A DNA stretch of 64,000 nt from Gerris lacustris (lineage: Eukaryota > Arthropoda > Insecta > Hemiptera > Gerridae). Shown piece after piece: positions 20,826 to 32,200 of the stretch (positions within the stretch are counted from its first letter, which is position 1; each line of letters starts with the position of its first letter). The position numbers and the translations under genes were made by a program. Under the pieces are notes generated by a model that did not search any database, had not been told where the DNA came from, and saw nothing but the letters and a program-made list of their open reading frames with translations. The stretch spans positions 16,283,394 through 16,347,393 of the forward strand of contig OX578280.1 in assembly GCA_951217055.1 (NCBI GenBank). Direction: 5' to 3'.

Positions 20826-21090
20826 AGTACATTAAAGAAAGTAGAATTTTGCATGCGAGCGGGGAGTTTGTACCTGAGCGAGGGTAGTAAAACCACACGA
20901 GCAAAGCAAAATGCAATTTTTTGCATGAGTAGTATCTACAATTGTTGGATTTTAATAAAAAATAAAGAAAAACAGTTACTTTAATTAAACGAATAGCAAA
21001 TTAGTTTTGTTAAATGTAAACAAACACGCCAATCGTGGGATAAGGTAAAGAACTCTTCTTTAATTCAGCACTAGTGCGGAAATAAAGGTA
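20826..21090 (-). mobile_element. Short element, deleted copy of the 17.9/33.8 kb family
   Basis: ATAGTACATT, TTTTGCATGCGAGCGGGGAGTTTG and AAAACCACACGAGCAA match the ORF 3' part of the other copies. The ORF start is deleted, and the far end keeps TTAGTTTTGTTAAATGTAAAC and a palindromic GCACTAGTGCGG. Confidence 0.6.
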
Positions 21091-21269
21091 AATGAGGTTC
21101 TATAGATTCAATCCTTAACAGGTAATTAATATAAAAGTAACACAACAATATAGCCACCATAATTTTGTATTATAGACTAACACGTTTTGACATTTTATAT
21201 TATACTAATAGAGATTTTACTCTTACTATGCTAGCACTCAACACTGAAGATAGGTATGTGTATTTTAAT

Positions 21270-21480
21270 ATAAAATTGTTAATTAAATCAAATTATAATT
21301 ATTATTAAGAACGGGAGACAGACAGAGATAAATAGACTCCAGCACCGGGATACAAACCACGACCCTGGAGTCTATTTTTCTCTGTCTGTCTCTCGTTGTT
21401 AATAATAATTATAATTTGATTTAAATTTAAACTTTCCGTAGTATGAATACTACCAAAAATTTAAAAATATAAAATTGTAG
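21270..21480 (+). repeat. tRNA-like foldback element, copy 2 (loop-deleted)
   Basis: TCAAATTATAATTATTATTA...GGGAGACAGACAGAGATAAATAGACTCCAG is followed by a short centre and an almost complete inverse, ending TTCCGTAGTATGAATACTAC. The central D-arm-like part seen at 18.5 kb is missing. Followed by a repeat (about 21475-21600) that recurs at 52480-52600. Confidence 0.7.
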
Positions 21481-21600
21481 TGACAATATTGTTGAGTAAC
21501 TTTCTATTGAACTCTCTAGTGATAATTATGAAGTGGTGCCACAAAATCTCAATCAAAACAACCATCATTTAATAAAATTTAACTTAAAACAGTAAGTAAA
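21475..21600 (+). repeat. Dispersed repeat shared with 52.5 kb
   Basis: AATTGTAGTGACAATATTGTTGAGTAACTTTCTA...CTCTCTAGT...ATTATGAAGTGGT...CACAAAATCTCA matches about 52480-52570 in the same orientation. No function was recognised. Confidence 0.65.
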
Positions 21601-22363
21601 ACTTTTTCTTTTTCTTCAAATTTCTATTTCATTTCCTATTGTGAAGATTACTACACCAAATTATGAAAAATGGCAGATCTGAATATTAACATTTTAAGTG
21701 AAAAATAATTTGTAAAATTGATTGATATTGGAATAGTTATTAAATAAATAAAAATTGATTTGTTTTTCTCTGAATTTATTATTTTTATTAAGTGTAATTA
21801 AAATTTATGTTTTTTTGTTGTTTTTTTTTTGCCTAGTATTTGTAAATTTTAATAAACTCATTTTTAATATTAGTATCAACTGTTATTATTTAACCCACAA
21901 GACTCAGTGAAAGGATGATGTTCTGTTGACATGGAAGCAATTAAGTTGTGTTTACGAGTGGCAGTTCTAAAGATTTTTGATGTGTTTTAATATTAGCTTA
22001 CATTAAAATATGTAAAAAATCTTAAGTATTCTAGCTCAGGCAAGTTTTGAGCATGTGCTTGCAATAATTGGCTCAAATTAACAATGTCTGGCATGATGGG
22101 GCTGAGTTTTAAACGCAAATCATCCTTAACACAGGACAGTCTGTTTCTATACTTGGTTTTGAGGTATATGAGGGATGAATACACTCCTAACAGCTCCAAA
22201 TATTTATGCGGCGCGTAGCAATTCACTTTCAAAGCTTACACTTACAACATCATTGGCTATATAACTAAGTAAAATTCTCTGAGGAAACATGAGTTTAATA
22301 ATCACACTTGCTAAAGTATAATGCAGATTGGTTTAAGCTCTGTGATTGCTTATTAACAGTTTA

Positions 22364-22554
22364 GGGGGCTTTCAAAACGAAAAGACAGGGATAAGATATT
22401 TCCCCATTGGGGATGCATGGGCCCATGTCTCTTTGGTGTAAAAACAATATTAGTTTTTAGTTTTTAATAATAATAATAATGTAATAGATCGGTTGAATAA
22501 AGAGCCACGTCTCTAGTCTCTTGCCGCCTGTCTTTTCAGAGCGAAAGCCGCCCA
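22364..22554. mobile_element. MITE with GGGGGCTTTC termini
   Basis: Left GGGGGCTTTCAAAACGAAAA followed by GACAGG, and right CCTGTC then TTTTCAGAGCGAAAGCCGCC, form inverted repeats around about 190 bp of non-coding DNA. Confidence 0.65.
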
Positions 22555-22962
22555 ATCAATTTTTTAACACGCTAATAGCAAACCAACAATTGCTTGGCAC
22601 TACGCAGAAGCTGAGAAATAAAACAAAAACTCAACTTCAAATAAGTAAAGAATGAAAAAAGCTAGGAGAGAAAGGATGTAAGAGGAAGTGGAGGATGTAA
22701 GTGAAACTAGAGGAAAGGATGTAAAGAACTCTACTGATGCCTCCAGGGCTAACTGGTTAGATAGAATCTGAACAGTGGGCCTGGGTATTAGAAAATAGAT
22801 AGAAGTGTAGTTGGAAGAGTACGTTCCCAGAACGTAGTCTGCCCCATTGACCCAACAAGCACCACTTTTCCGGAATGTGTTCGCCATAAACATGTTAATT
22901 AACTCATTAATTAGATGTGTAAAATGCCTAATTACTGATGATTTACATAATGTGTTAACTAA

Positions 22963-23515
22963 TAGTCCAAGAGATAACGTGCAAAAAAGCGCCTTACTAA
23001 CATCAAGCTAGAATTTTGTGTATAAGTAAATCTTTTGGTGCCTTTTAAGAATACATGGTCGGCTAAGTTCGTCTGCAGGACATAGCTTGGCAATAGGCAT
23101 TTGAAAAAAATAAACCGGTGAAGAGTGGTCATGTCCCACCCTTTTTGGTGGACAATGTGATTTTCATGATCCTGAGTACGAAATTACTTAGTAGACCAAT
23201 AATGAAGTTGATAATATTTTGTCAATTAATAGGTTACTTCAAATCAAAGAGATCACCTATTAAGTGACAAACTAACTACCATCAACTTGATTTTTGGTCT
23301 ACTAACTAATTTCATACTCAGGATCATGAAAATCACATTGGTCCACCAAGAAGGGGGGACATGGCCTCTCTCCACCGGTTTGCTTTGTCAAATTATTGTC
23401 TACAGACGAACTTAGCCGACAACATATTCTTAAAAGGCACCAAACGACTTACTAAAACACAAAATTCTACCTTGATGTTAGTCTGACACTTTTTTTACAA
23501 ATATCTCCAGGACTA
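22963..23515. mobile_element. Long foldback element family B, copy 1
   Basis: Ends are TAGTCCAAGAGATAACG and ATCTCCAGGACTA. The arms are about 230-260 bp and almost fully complementary, including CATCAAGCTAGAATTTTGTG, TTTTGGTGCC, CTTAGTTCGTCTG-type, TGGACAATGTGATTTTCATG and GATCCTGAGTACGAAATTA. The other copies are at 53320-53872 and 59983-60720. There is no ORF. Confidence 0.85.
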
Positions 23516-24104
23516 TAACAAAAAGTTAAAAAAAAAAAAAAAAAATCAGAAAATAATAAATGCATAAAAAAGAGAATTTTATTTAAATAAAAAAAAAGAT
23601 AATCACAGAAATAATGAATAATTTTTAACAATTGTACAACAATTATAATTAAAGCTAGATTGACAAGAGGCAGATATTTGAAAAAAAAAAAAAAAACACA
23701 AATTTCTTAAAACGAGGTCATTGTAGTAATGTATAATGCAGGAGAAAAAAAAAAAAAAAAAAAAAACGGGGATTAGAAAATATATGATATGGGCAATATT
23801 GGGTTACTAAATCACAAACTTTGTTCTGCAAATACATAAATCTAAACTAATATTTTTAAATTATAACATAATAAAATGATGTAAGGATTACATTGTGTTA
23901 AAAAGAATACCAATCAATCTAAAAAATAAGTTCATAAGAATGACCAATAAGTTCGTAAATATGACTGATAAGTTTAAATTATATCCTACGAATTGTTTTG
24001 CAAGGATAGATTGTATTAATTTCTTTATTTTTTTTTTAAAGTTAAGATATAGGTAGAAATTCAATTTTTAAGTTTTTGGTAGTTTTCATACTAGGGAAAG
24101 TTTA

Positions 24105-24240
24105 AATTTTAATTTAAATCAAATTTGAATTATTATTAACTTCGGGAAACAGACAGAGAAAAATACACTCCAGCGCCGGGATTTGAACCACGACAGGAGA
24201 CCCGTCAAATTATAATTTGATTTAAGGTAGAAATTAATTG
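24105..24240 (+). repeat. tRNA-like foldback element, copy 3 (partial)
   Basis: It carries the left arm (TTCAATTTTTAAGTTTTTGG, ATACTAGGGAAAGTTTAAAT, GACAGACAGAGAAAAATACACTCCAG, GGGATTTGAACCACG) and a short piece of the right arm (AAATTATAATTTGATTTAAG). It lies just outside the element starting at 24283. Confidence 0.6.
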
Positions 24241-24524
24241 AATCAGGCCAATATTAAAAAAAACCTATTACAATACCTATTACAGGGTGGCCACTAATAA
24301 AGCTTGACAAAATTCCCTGACTTTTCCCTGACATTTCCCTGACCTACTTCAGGTTTTCCCTGACCATCATCGATATTTACTTTACAAGATTTACCTTTAA
24401 ATAGTTAAAGATCATCAAACTAAAATAGAATACATATACAAGTTGATAATTACTTAGCCCAATGTTTTTCATATATTAGTTTTCATGTTTTTCGTAGAAA
24501 AATTAAATTATTATAGAACATTTC

Positions 24525-24650
24525 ATCAAAATGTATCATAAAAATAACTTCGCCTCGGCGGGGAATCGAACCCGGGCTCTCTCCGTCCGCATTTAAAGCT
24601 ATTTTCTCAGGAATTAAATTTTTCCCATGAAAACGGCTTATGTCGTTAGA
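24525..24650. repeat. Left arm of an inverted repeat with T-arm-like sequence
   Basis: GGGGAATCGAACCCGGGCTCTC and neighbouring TCTCCGTCCGC are the complement of GCGGACGGAGAGAGCCTGGG / GTTCGATTCCCTGCC at about 26055-26092. The sequence is like a tRNA 3' half (GGTTCGATTCC). The flanks (GGCTTATGTCGTTAGATTTG and ACGATATATGCCGTTTTCCC) also pair. Confidence 0.6.
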
Positions 24651-24656
24651 TTTGTA

Positions 24657-24903
24657 AATTCAATTTTTAAGTTTTTGGTAGTATTCATACTACGGAACGT
24701 TTAAATTTTAATTTAAATAAAATTATAATTACTATTTACAATAGGAGACAGACAGAGAAAAATAGACTTCAGCACCGGGATTCGACCACGAGCCCTCCTT
24801 TATCTGTCTCCTGTAGTAAATAGTAGTTATAATTTGATTTAAATTAAAATTTAAACGTTCCGTAGTATGAATACTACCAAAAACTTAAAAATTGAATTTC
24901 TAA
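24657..24903. repeat. tRNA-like foldback element, copy 4 (most complete outer arms)
   Basis: TTCAATTTTTAAGTTTTTGG, TAGTATTCATACTACGGAAC and GTTTAAATTTTAATTTAAAT on the left are mirrored on the right in order, giving arms of about 110 bp around a centre with GCACCGGGATTCGACCACGAG. The centre is again tRNA T-arm-like sequence read in reverse. Confidence 0.7.
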
Positions 24904-25053
24904 TTGATTGTACTAGATACAGGTACTAATTGGGTACTTTATAATTACAAGCGTTATTTCTCACTCAAGTTCTATGTCGTTAATGTTGACTTGAAAATTT
25001 GAAAGCTTAAATTCGGGACTAGGTATCGTTATCGACAAAGGAAATTAATTATT

Positions 25054-25128
25054 CTTCAGTATAGCTTATTTGGTAGAGCGTCTTTACTGGAAAAAAGAAG
25101 GCCCGTGGTTCGAATCTCGGTGCTGAAG
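25054..25128 (+). tRNA. tRNA-like pseudogene / SINE head
   Basis: 75 bases fold roughly as a tRNA. The acceptor stem is CTTCAGT/GCTGAAG (one G-U pair), the D arm GCTTATTTGGTAGAGC is close to a standard box A, the anticodon-like loop is CTGGAAA, and GTGGTTCGAATCTC acts as box B. The T stem pairs poorly and the anticodon stem is imperfect, so it is not a functional tRNA. The following GTCTGTCTCCCGTTGTAAAT body is shared with the foldback copies, making this a likely SINE promoter head. Confidence 0.45.
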
Positions 25129-25190
25129 CCTATTTTTCTCTGTCTGTCTCCCGTTGTAAATAGTAATTATAATTTGATTTAAGTTAGTAT
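25129..25190 (+). repeat. Body of the tRNA-headed repeat
   Basis: TATTTTTCTCTGTCTGTCTCCCGTTGTAAATAGTAATTATAATTTGATTTAA follows the tRNA-like head and equals the right arm of the foldback copies at 18.5, 21.3 and 24.7 kb. A long T run starts near 25205. Confidence 0.55.
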
Positions 25191-25200
25191 AAATAGACTA

Positions 25201-25204
<4 letters not shown>

Positions 25205-25240
<36 letters not shown>

Positions 25241-25965
25241 CAAAACATTTTCGAGAAATAATTATTTTTCACGTTTTTTCATAGTTTTTTTGGGGGGTAA
25301 CGCCCCCAAATTTCAGTTAAAACTCATTTCTCGATTTCGCCGTGGGGTACGATTTTTCTGAACATGTATGCTAAATTTTGTCAAAATCGGCCCGGTAGTG
25401 TGAGCTCCAGATGTCTGCACAGACGACAGATAGACAAAAGGAACCTCAAAACGTCTAACTCCATCGAAATCTCAAAATCGAATTTTCGCGCCATTGCCAA
25501 TACTTCTTCTTTAATGAAAAAGTAAATTATGTGTGAAACCTAGTATTTTGTCGGGTCCACACTGGTTTTTCCTGTTAAGCGTTTTCCTGTTCAACGCTAA
25601 AAAGTATAAACTAATCGTAACCTTTCCTTATTATCCTAGAAAGTAACAATTCACGTATTTTTACTTTCTCATATAAAAGAGAAAGTATTGTGATGGCCCA
25701 AAAATTCAATTTTGATAGATTTACACGTTTTGAGGTCCCCTGAGTCCAAAAAAGTGGTTTTTAAAAAATGTCTGTCTGTGCAGACACCTGGAGCCTAAAC
25801 TACTGGGCTGATTTTGACGAAATTTGGCTCACATGTTTAGGAAAATCATACCCCGAGGCGATATCGAGAAATGAATTTTAGATCTAAATTTGGGGGCACT
25901 ACACCCCAAAAACTCTGAAAAATATTATTTCTCGAAAACGGTTCCGACGATTTTGATAAAAAAAA
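25205..25965. repeat. Large inverted repeat with about 300-bp arms
   Basis: TTTTCGAGAAATAATTATTT at about 25248, GTGGGGTACGATTTTTCTGA, GTCAAAATCGGCCCGGTAG, CCAGATGTCTGCACAGAC and CAATACTT at left are mirrored by AGTATTG, GTCTGTGCAGACACCTGGAG, CTGATTTTGACGAAATTTGG, GAAAATCATACCCCGAGGCG and AATATTATTTCTCGAAAACG at right. The centre is near 25600. It lies inside the 24283-26483 element. Confidence 0.8.
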
Positions 25966-27101
25966 AATCTAAAATGTAGTCCATTTAAATACGAATCTAA
26001 CGATATATGCCGTTTTCCCGGGAAAAATCTAGTTCCTGAGAAAAAAGCTTAAAACGCGGACGGAGAGAGCCTGGGTTCGATTCCCTGCCCAGGAGAAGTT
26101 ATTTTTATGATAAATGTTCAATAATAATTAAATCTACATACGAAAACTAGTAAGTGGAAAACACTGGGCTAAGTAATTATGAACTCGTATATGAGAAAGT
26201 TTGTCTGAGTTGTCTTGGACCGATTTTTTGATATAATTTCTAAGTATAGAGGTCGTTAATCCTTCTGCCTTTGTTCCAAAGACAGCATTTTATATTTTTA
26301 TAAGAAATTTCGAGACAGTTAAGGTTTCTGTCCTTTAAAATTATGAAATAATGATTTTAATTGCCTGCAGATTTTCCCTGACCTATGACAAAATTCCCTG
26401 ACTTTTCCCTGACATTTCCCTGTCGGCCTAAATTCCCTGACTTTTCCCTGTATTCCCGGTTTTCCCGGTCTGTGGCCACCCTGTATTATAAGAAGTTATC
26501 GTATGGAATAATTAATAATTGTCTCATTTAGACTGGTTATTTTTGTATTTTTCTTGGATACAGAAGTCTCTATTTCAAACATAAATGTTATTTATTTAAG
26601 GGCAAATAAAATTAGTTCTTTTCAACATTCTTAGTGACATTGAATAACATATATAAAATGTGGTTTTGTTTACAAATAAACATCAATTTTTCTGATTATT
26701 TTATTTATTATGAGCAAGTTCCAAAATATCTTCACAGAAACAACTAACTTAATCGGTTCAATTACGTTGTGTTGAGTTATTAAAAATTATTTTTGATAAC
26801 ATTGGCCATGTAAAGAAAAGGTCTTTGAATAGAAAAGGCTCATAAAAGTAGACAATTGACAGTGGTCAAAAAGACTTTAAAACACAATTTCCTTGATATA
26901 AATTGTGGTTGAAAGAGGAACAAAAAGCCACTAAGTAACTTTAAAGTCAGACACCTAGAGCAATTTGTGTTTTGACAAGTAAATGAGTAACCAGAGAGGA
27001 GGCACAGTTTTCTGAAGTTCTGTGTTCTCTAAACTGATCAACAAGTGCAGGATTGTCTCATTTAGCTCACAATAAATGAATTGCTATAGATGTCAGACCT
27101 T

Positions 27102-27681
27102 AAAGTAAAGCAGGCCCTACACTATCAATCTGTTGATCAAAACAACGCGTCAAGCGATGGTGTCAAGCATGATTGATAGTCTAGAAATCCTTGACGGTCA
27201 AGCCTTGACGGTGATTGATGGAAAGTTTGAATGACTCAAGCGGCTTGACGGAGCACTTGATAGTCTAGAGCAATTTTGATCAAGCATTCCGTCAGTCACC
27301 TGCTTAACACCAACGATGGAGGACCGTCTGCTCGCTTCCGAAGGTTTGGACATCGTAGATAATAATACCGATCGAGAATTTATAAGCCTCCTCTTTGATT
27401 TATATCATGATTGTCTCGAGTTGTGGAAAGTTCCACTCCTTTGACCAACGTCATTTCCGCTTGAGAACAACAACTGTCAAGATGAGAAACCCCAAATCCT
27501 AATTCGAAACCATGGTATCTACACAATATTGATTCAATACAGCCAATAAAGTTCAAATGAGTGTTGATGAAAAGATTGATGGTATGCTTGATGCGCCCCA
27601 AGGCTGCTTGAAGCACTTGTCACTCCGTTTGACGCACTGTTTTGATCAAGCGGATTGATAGTGAAGAGCCTGCTTTACTTA
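27102..27681 (+). mobile_element. Harbinger-like TIR element with remnant ORF
   Basis: TAAAGCAGGCCCTACACTATCAAT at left and ATTGATAGTG...GCCTGCTTTA at right are inverted termini of about 50 bp, including TTGATCAAAACA. Several GTCAAGC / CTTGACGG motifs repeat inside. TIR style and the ORF (27316-27444) suggest PIF/Harbinger, which pairs a transposase with a Myb/MADF-like protein. The target duplication is not clear. Confidence 0.55.
27316..27444 (+). pseudogene. Truncated ORF start, possible MADF-domain protein
   Basis: ATG at 27316 opens 42 codons to TGA at 27442. The part DREFISLLFDLYHDCLELWK resembles the first helix of a MADF/Myb-SANT domain, the DNA-binding partner protein in PIF/Harbinger elements. 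The rest of the domain is absent, so this is likely a relic in a non-autonomous copy. The match is by memory and short. Confidence 0.35.
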
Positions 27682-28231
27682 GTGGCTTTTTGTTCCTCAT
27701 TCAGCCACAAGAGGTCAGGAAAATTTTGTTATAAAATCTTTCTGACCACTGACAATTGTCAATTTTATGAGTCTTTGTTCTACATGGAGATAGGAAAAAT
27801 GTTCATGACATTTTACCACTCGACAGACTCATTGGTATAGTTGTACTATGCACAAAACTTCTCATAAGGGATTGAAATTTGGAAAAAGATAAATAATAAA
27901 AAAAACAAAAACACAATAACATTGTGTTATAATTTATGTCGCATGTTCTTCTACCTATGAATATACTAAATAGTCACCTAATATCAGGAATGAATTATAA
28001 AAAGTAACTTACTTCTAAGCTGTCAACTCTACAACCACCATTCAGTTTCAAGCCTCAGAATGAAATACAACCTCCTTAAATGATCAAAACGTTAGTAGTA
28101 TTAACAAAGTGCATACTGCAATATGAAGTCTTTTAAAGTCTTCACTTACAATTATTTTAAAAAAAAATGAAGTAGTTTCTTAAAATTATTGACTAAGAAG
28201 TACTGGATTACAAAACTTTCCTCCTCAATGG

Positions 28232-29182
28232 TCAATCATCTGCACTTTTAACACTTTCTTCAGACTTTTTAATCCAATCTAAACATTCCTTAACAGACAT
28301 TTTGTGAGGTAGGATTTCTGAAATAAAAAGGACACGTTATAATCTATTGAATAAAATAATAATAATAAAAATAAACAAATCCATGTTAAACTCAAAAACA
28401 GATTTAAATGAATTGACCCATTGAACACGTTTTGATTCATTGTACTTTCAAGCCAGGCTAAGGCTTCTGGGGGTTGGATCCCTAGTAGATCCAACCACAC
28501 CCTTCTGACACACCACTGCTCTTTTCCTCATGTTTTGGGCAGAACTCTCTTACAAGGGTCCACCTGCCCCGCTAGCGTTTGTATCCACAGAGGATTCCAA
28601 AAACAATTTTTTGTTTTATAATCTTATTTGATTATACCCGACAGAGAGGTACGTTCCTGAATTGGAAGACTTTTTTTCAATAAAAATTGTATTTCAAAAG
28701 TAAAGAACAACAGGAAAAGTCCAAACATAGTTTTTTCTGACTAATTACATTTACAAATAGACTGCCAATTAGTGTGGCACATAGCTTCCTCACATCCTAT
28801 CTGTACTACATTTTTTTTTAACATTAAAATTATTGTTATATTACTTTGTTTCTTATTGTGTAATAACTATTAATAGTTTTAGCGATCTTTAAGACTTCAT
28901 AGCGGTGTCGCTGTTGGTTTTACTAAAAAATTGTATTTGAAAAAAATGTTTGTCTCATTAAATAGGTGAAGTTAGATTTTTTCTCCGACCAAAAATTCCA
29001 ATTTTAAATTTTAAGTTCACGTTTACGCGAGCGTAGCTCGTGAACGCTTAAACGGATAACGTTGTCCAACGAACTCGTCCTGGGCATTGGTAAAACGAAC
29101 ATGTCTACCAAATTTCATCAAAATCGGTTGACATTTACTCAAGTTATCGTCGCACGTTTCATTATTCGCGGACACACAGACC

Positions 29183-29218
<36 letters not shown>

Positions 29219-32200
29219 CGAGACAAAAAATGTTCCCTGATGTCTGAAACGGATTTCTGTCTTGGAATTTTTAAAATCGGAGGCATAAAAGTTTTTCTTT
29301 CTCAAAAGTGAACACAATGCTTCCGTTACCTTCGGTAAGCTCGGAAGCAAAATAATATATATATTCTAAATGATTATCTCTCAGAGAGAAAAAATAAAAT
29401 AATAGTTACAACACAGAGGTTCAGAGTTCAGGGGCACGAATGTTGCATATTTCAACTATTTAAAATACTATTATTTAATTAATCCTATTTTTCTTCTTTT
29501 TTTTAATAAAAAATAAATGGTTAAAAAGTTATTTTTACAATTATTGGCACATATTAATGCTAACCAACTATTTCCATCTATAATCGGTTTTTGCTGCATT
29601 TAATACTTTAGTATAAATTATTTGTAAACTAAATAAAGAAATAGTGGAAAATAAAATCATACCTGCAGTGAAACTAAGATATGATTGAGATTGGGTATAG
29701 CTGGCAATCGCATCGTAGTCAAGTTTGTGCTTACTCTTAGTTATTTTAAAACTTTCTTGAGCCATATGTTTAACAAAGAGTTCCTGAAAAAGTAACGTTA
29801 AATATAAATTATGTTTTAATTATTGATTACATAGATTAATAATGAAAAATAATAAAATGTGCAATAGTAGAGGAATATAGTGACACTATGCCAAAAGCAT
29901 GGTCTAAATGAAACCACCGTTACTTAAAAATACCAATTGGATATTAGATATGGACTTATTTACATTTGTTTGCAAAAATTGTCAATTATTAATTACACTT
30001 AAAAGCTTTTATTACTTAAGGGTGAATATTAATTAAACTGTTAATTTAATTAAGTGCTAAATAATACTTTTTTTTACAAGAGAAATCATCTTGGTTTGAT
30101 TCTTTTACAAACATCAATTTCTCAATCATACATAGGCTTTTAAGGGCAATGTCAGATTTCTAGTGATTTTTTTCTGATCCACATTAAAGCATCTGAACAT
30201 TATATAAAGTTATCATTTATAATAACAATCCATGGGCCTGCCAAATGAAGTGAAGGCTAATATAAGGTCAACGTGTGGGTACTTCTTTAGATTGTTACTC
30301 CCCTGTGTTTTTTTACGAATATAAATGACTGACTAAATAACTATTTAGTCTACTAACTATTTAGAGAGGGATGTTTAGTCCTACTGTACTTGGGACAAAG
30401 GAATATCACACTTCCGTTTTCATAAGGGGAGTAACAATCTAAAGAAGAACATCCTGTACACCTACTTCAGATTGTTACTCCCCTCTGTTTTCTTATAAGG
30501 GGAGTAACAATCTTAAGATGAACATCCCATACACCTACTTCAGATTGTTACTCCCCTCTGTTTTTTTATAAGGGGAGTAACAATCTAAAGAAGTGCCAAT
30601 GTGTGACCTCACATCAGGGTAAAATGCGAATTTAATGACCTAGAAGTTATAATTAGAAAATAATGTTTCTAATTACTAACATCGAACTAATTATTCTTTG
30701 GACAATCCCTTTAAATTATTTAAATTTTTCCTTTTACTTCTGTCTACAGAGATAATCATTTAAAAAAAAAAAAAAAAAAAAAAAAGAAGCTATTTTAATT
30801 ACTTCTAAACTTACCGGAGATAACAGAAGCTATATGTTCGCTCAGAAGAATTAACATTTTTTAAGCCTCCGATTTCAATTATATTTAAATAATTTTATTA
30901 TTAGCAACATTTTGACAGTATAACTGACAAACAAATGAATATGAATGGGTGAGTTCTATTTACTCCTTATAGAACTTATTAAATATATCAGGAAAATGTT
31001 TACCACCAATGAAGAATTCCCAGATGTGGGGGAAATGTTGCCAATAATCAAATTATTCTAAAAAATAATGTTTTTTCTAAATAATTATCATGCCTACAGA
31101 GAGAAATACAAATTTATCTAAATCTTTTGAGTTGAACCTTACAATCATCGTTTGGTTTATTTATTCAAAACATCAGAACTTGATTACTAACAAATCTTAG
31201 ACACAGTTATCCCCAGATCTTGATTTAACTCTAGCTAGAGTCAGGTAGAAGAGCTAGAAATCAAACTTTGGCTACACAAACCTGTTTTATTACCTTTTTT
31301 TATGAAAAGACCTGGAATTTCCAAACAAAATAGGCATTAGGGTTATTCAACATATGCCACAGGCCAAAATCATGATGCCTTTTGAACAGCCGGGGAAGCC
31401 ATTTGTACAGCTCCCAAGAACTTTTTCCTAAACGACTATGGATTTGAAGGCAGTACAAAGCTGAGACAAAATTTACGCCAAGGAAGTAGAATTCAAAAGA
31501 TTTGTAAGCTTACTTGCCTGTCTATTATGGCTCTTCTCTAAAATTAGTGACAATTAAACATAAACTGCATTAAGTGATTCATCTCCAAGGAACTCTGTCC
31601 TAAATGTTAATGTATAGAAAACATTTCTTAACTTATGTGAAAGAAGTGATAAACTAACACAAACAGTGTCACTGGGTCTTAATGGTATAATATATTGATA
31701 CTATCAAATTTTGTTCATATCTCCATTGCAATGATATTTTTATCTTACATTTTTACCTGAGTATAACTAACAGGCTGAACTAAAAGAGATGGCGTGATCA
31801 AGATTAAGACTAAGGAATATAGTCACTTTTATATAGAGTAGTATGATATTCATTCAAAGTACATTGGACTAAATATCCCTTTGGCTTCGTGAATGTATTT
31901 TTATCTATAAAGCCCAGATGCGCAAAAAATGCAAGCTATAAGTCAAAGGGATATACTCACCTTGGTAAAACTGAGGAATACGGTGCTGTGAGGTTAGAAA
32001 AGTGTACAGGCTTTACTGGAATGTATTATTTTGACAAAGGGATATCAACCCTCTTATGTACAAATCATACATGTATAATCACTCAAATATATAAATCATA
32101 CAAATGTACTGTTTGACAAAAAGATATAATCTTTTACTGCTAAGCGATTCTCGATCGCACCGTGTTTCTCAGTTCAACCCTCACCTTTATAGTTCATGAA

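Larger units (their letters stand above)
24283..26483. mobile_element. TIR element with CAGGGTGGCCAC ends (2.2 kb), heavily nested
   Basis: CAGGGTGGCCAC at the left and GTGGCCACCCTG at the right are perfect 12-bp inverted termini, flanked by TATTA on both sides (24278-24282, 26484-26488). TTCCCTGACTTTTCCCTGAC repeats lie near both ends. The interior is not a transposase gene. It holds the tRNA-like foldback at 24657, a tRNA-like block at 25054 and a large inverted repeat at 25200-25960. The superfamily is uncertain. Confidence 0.8.
26838..27790. repeat. Outer inverted repeat enclosing the Harbinger-like element
   Basis: AGGAACAAAAAGCCACTAAG at about 26917 is the exact complement of CTTAGTGGCTTTTTGTTCCT at about 27679. 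Further out, GACAATTGACAGTGGTCA pairs with TGACCACTGACAATTGTCA-like sequence, and ACTCATAAAA-type ends also pair. A foldback element thus seems to hold the element at 27102 in its loop. Confidence 0.65.

Noticed and set aside
22600..22893. 97-codon minus-strand ORF with hydrophobic C-terminus
   Set aside because: No recognisable domain, no splice context and no second copy. Chance ORFs of this size are expected in 64 kb.
25054..25128. A functional tRNA gene
   Set aside because: The T stem and anticodon stem are not fully paired and the unit continues into a repeat body shared with other loci. A SINE head or pseudogene is more likely.
29023..29350. Overlapping ORFs on both strands with Cys-Leu-Ser-Val or Thr-Asp-Arg-Gln repeats
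   Set aside because: They are translations of the (GACA)n tract in dispersed repeat family A.
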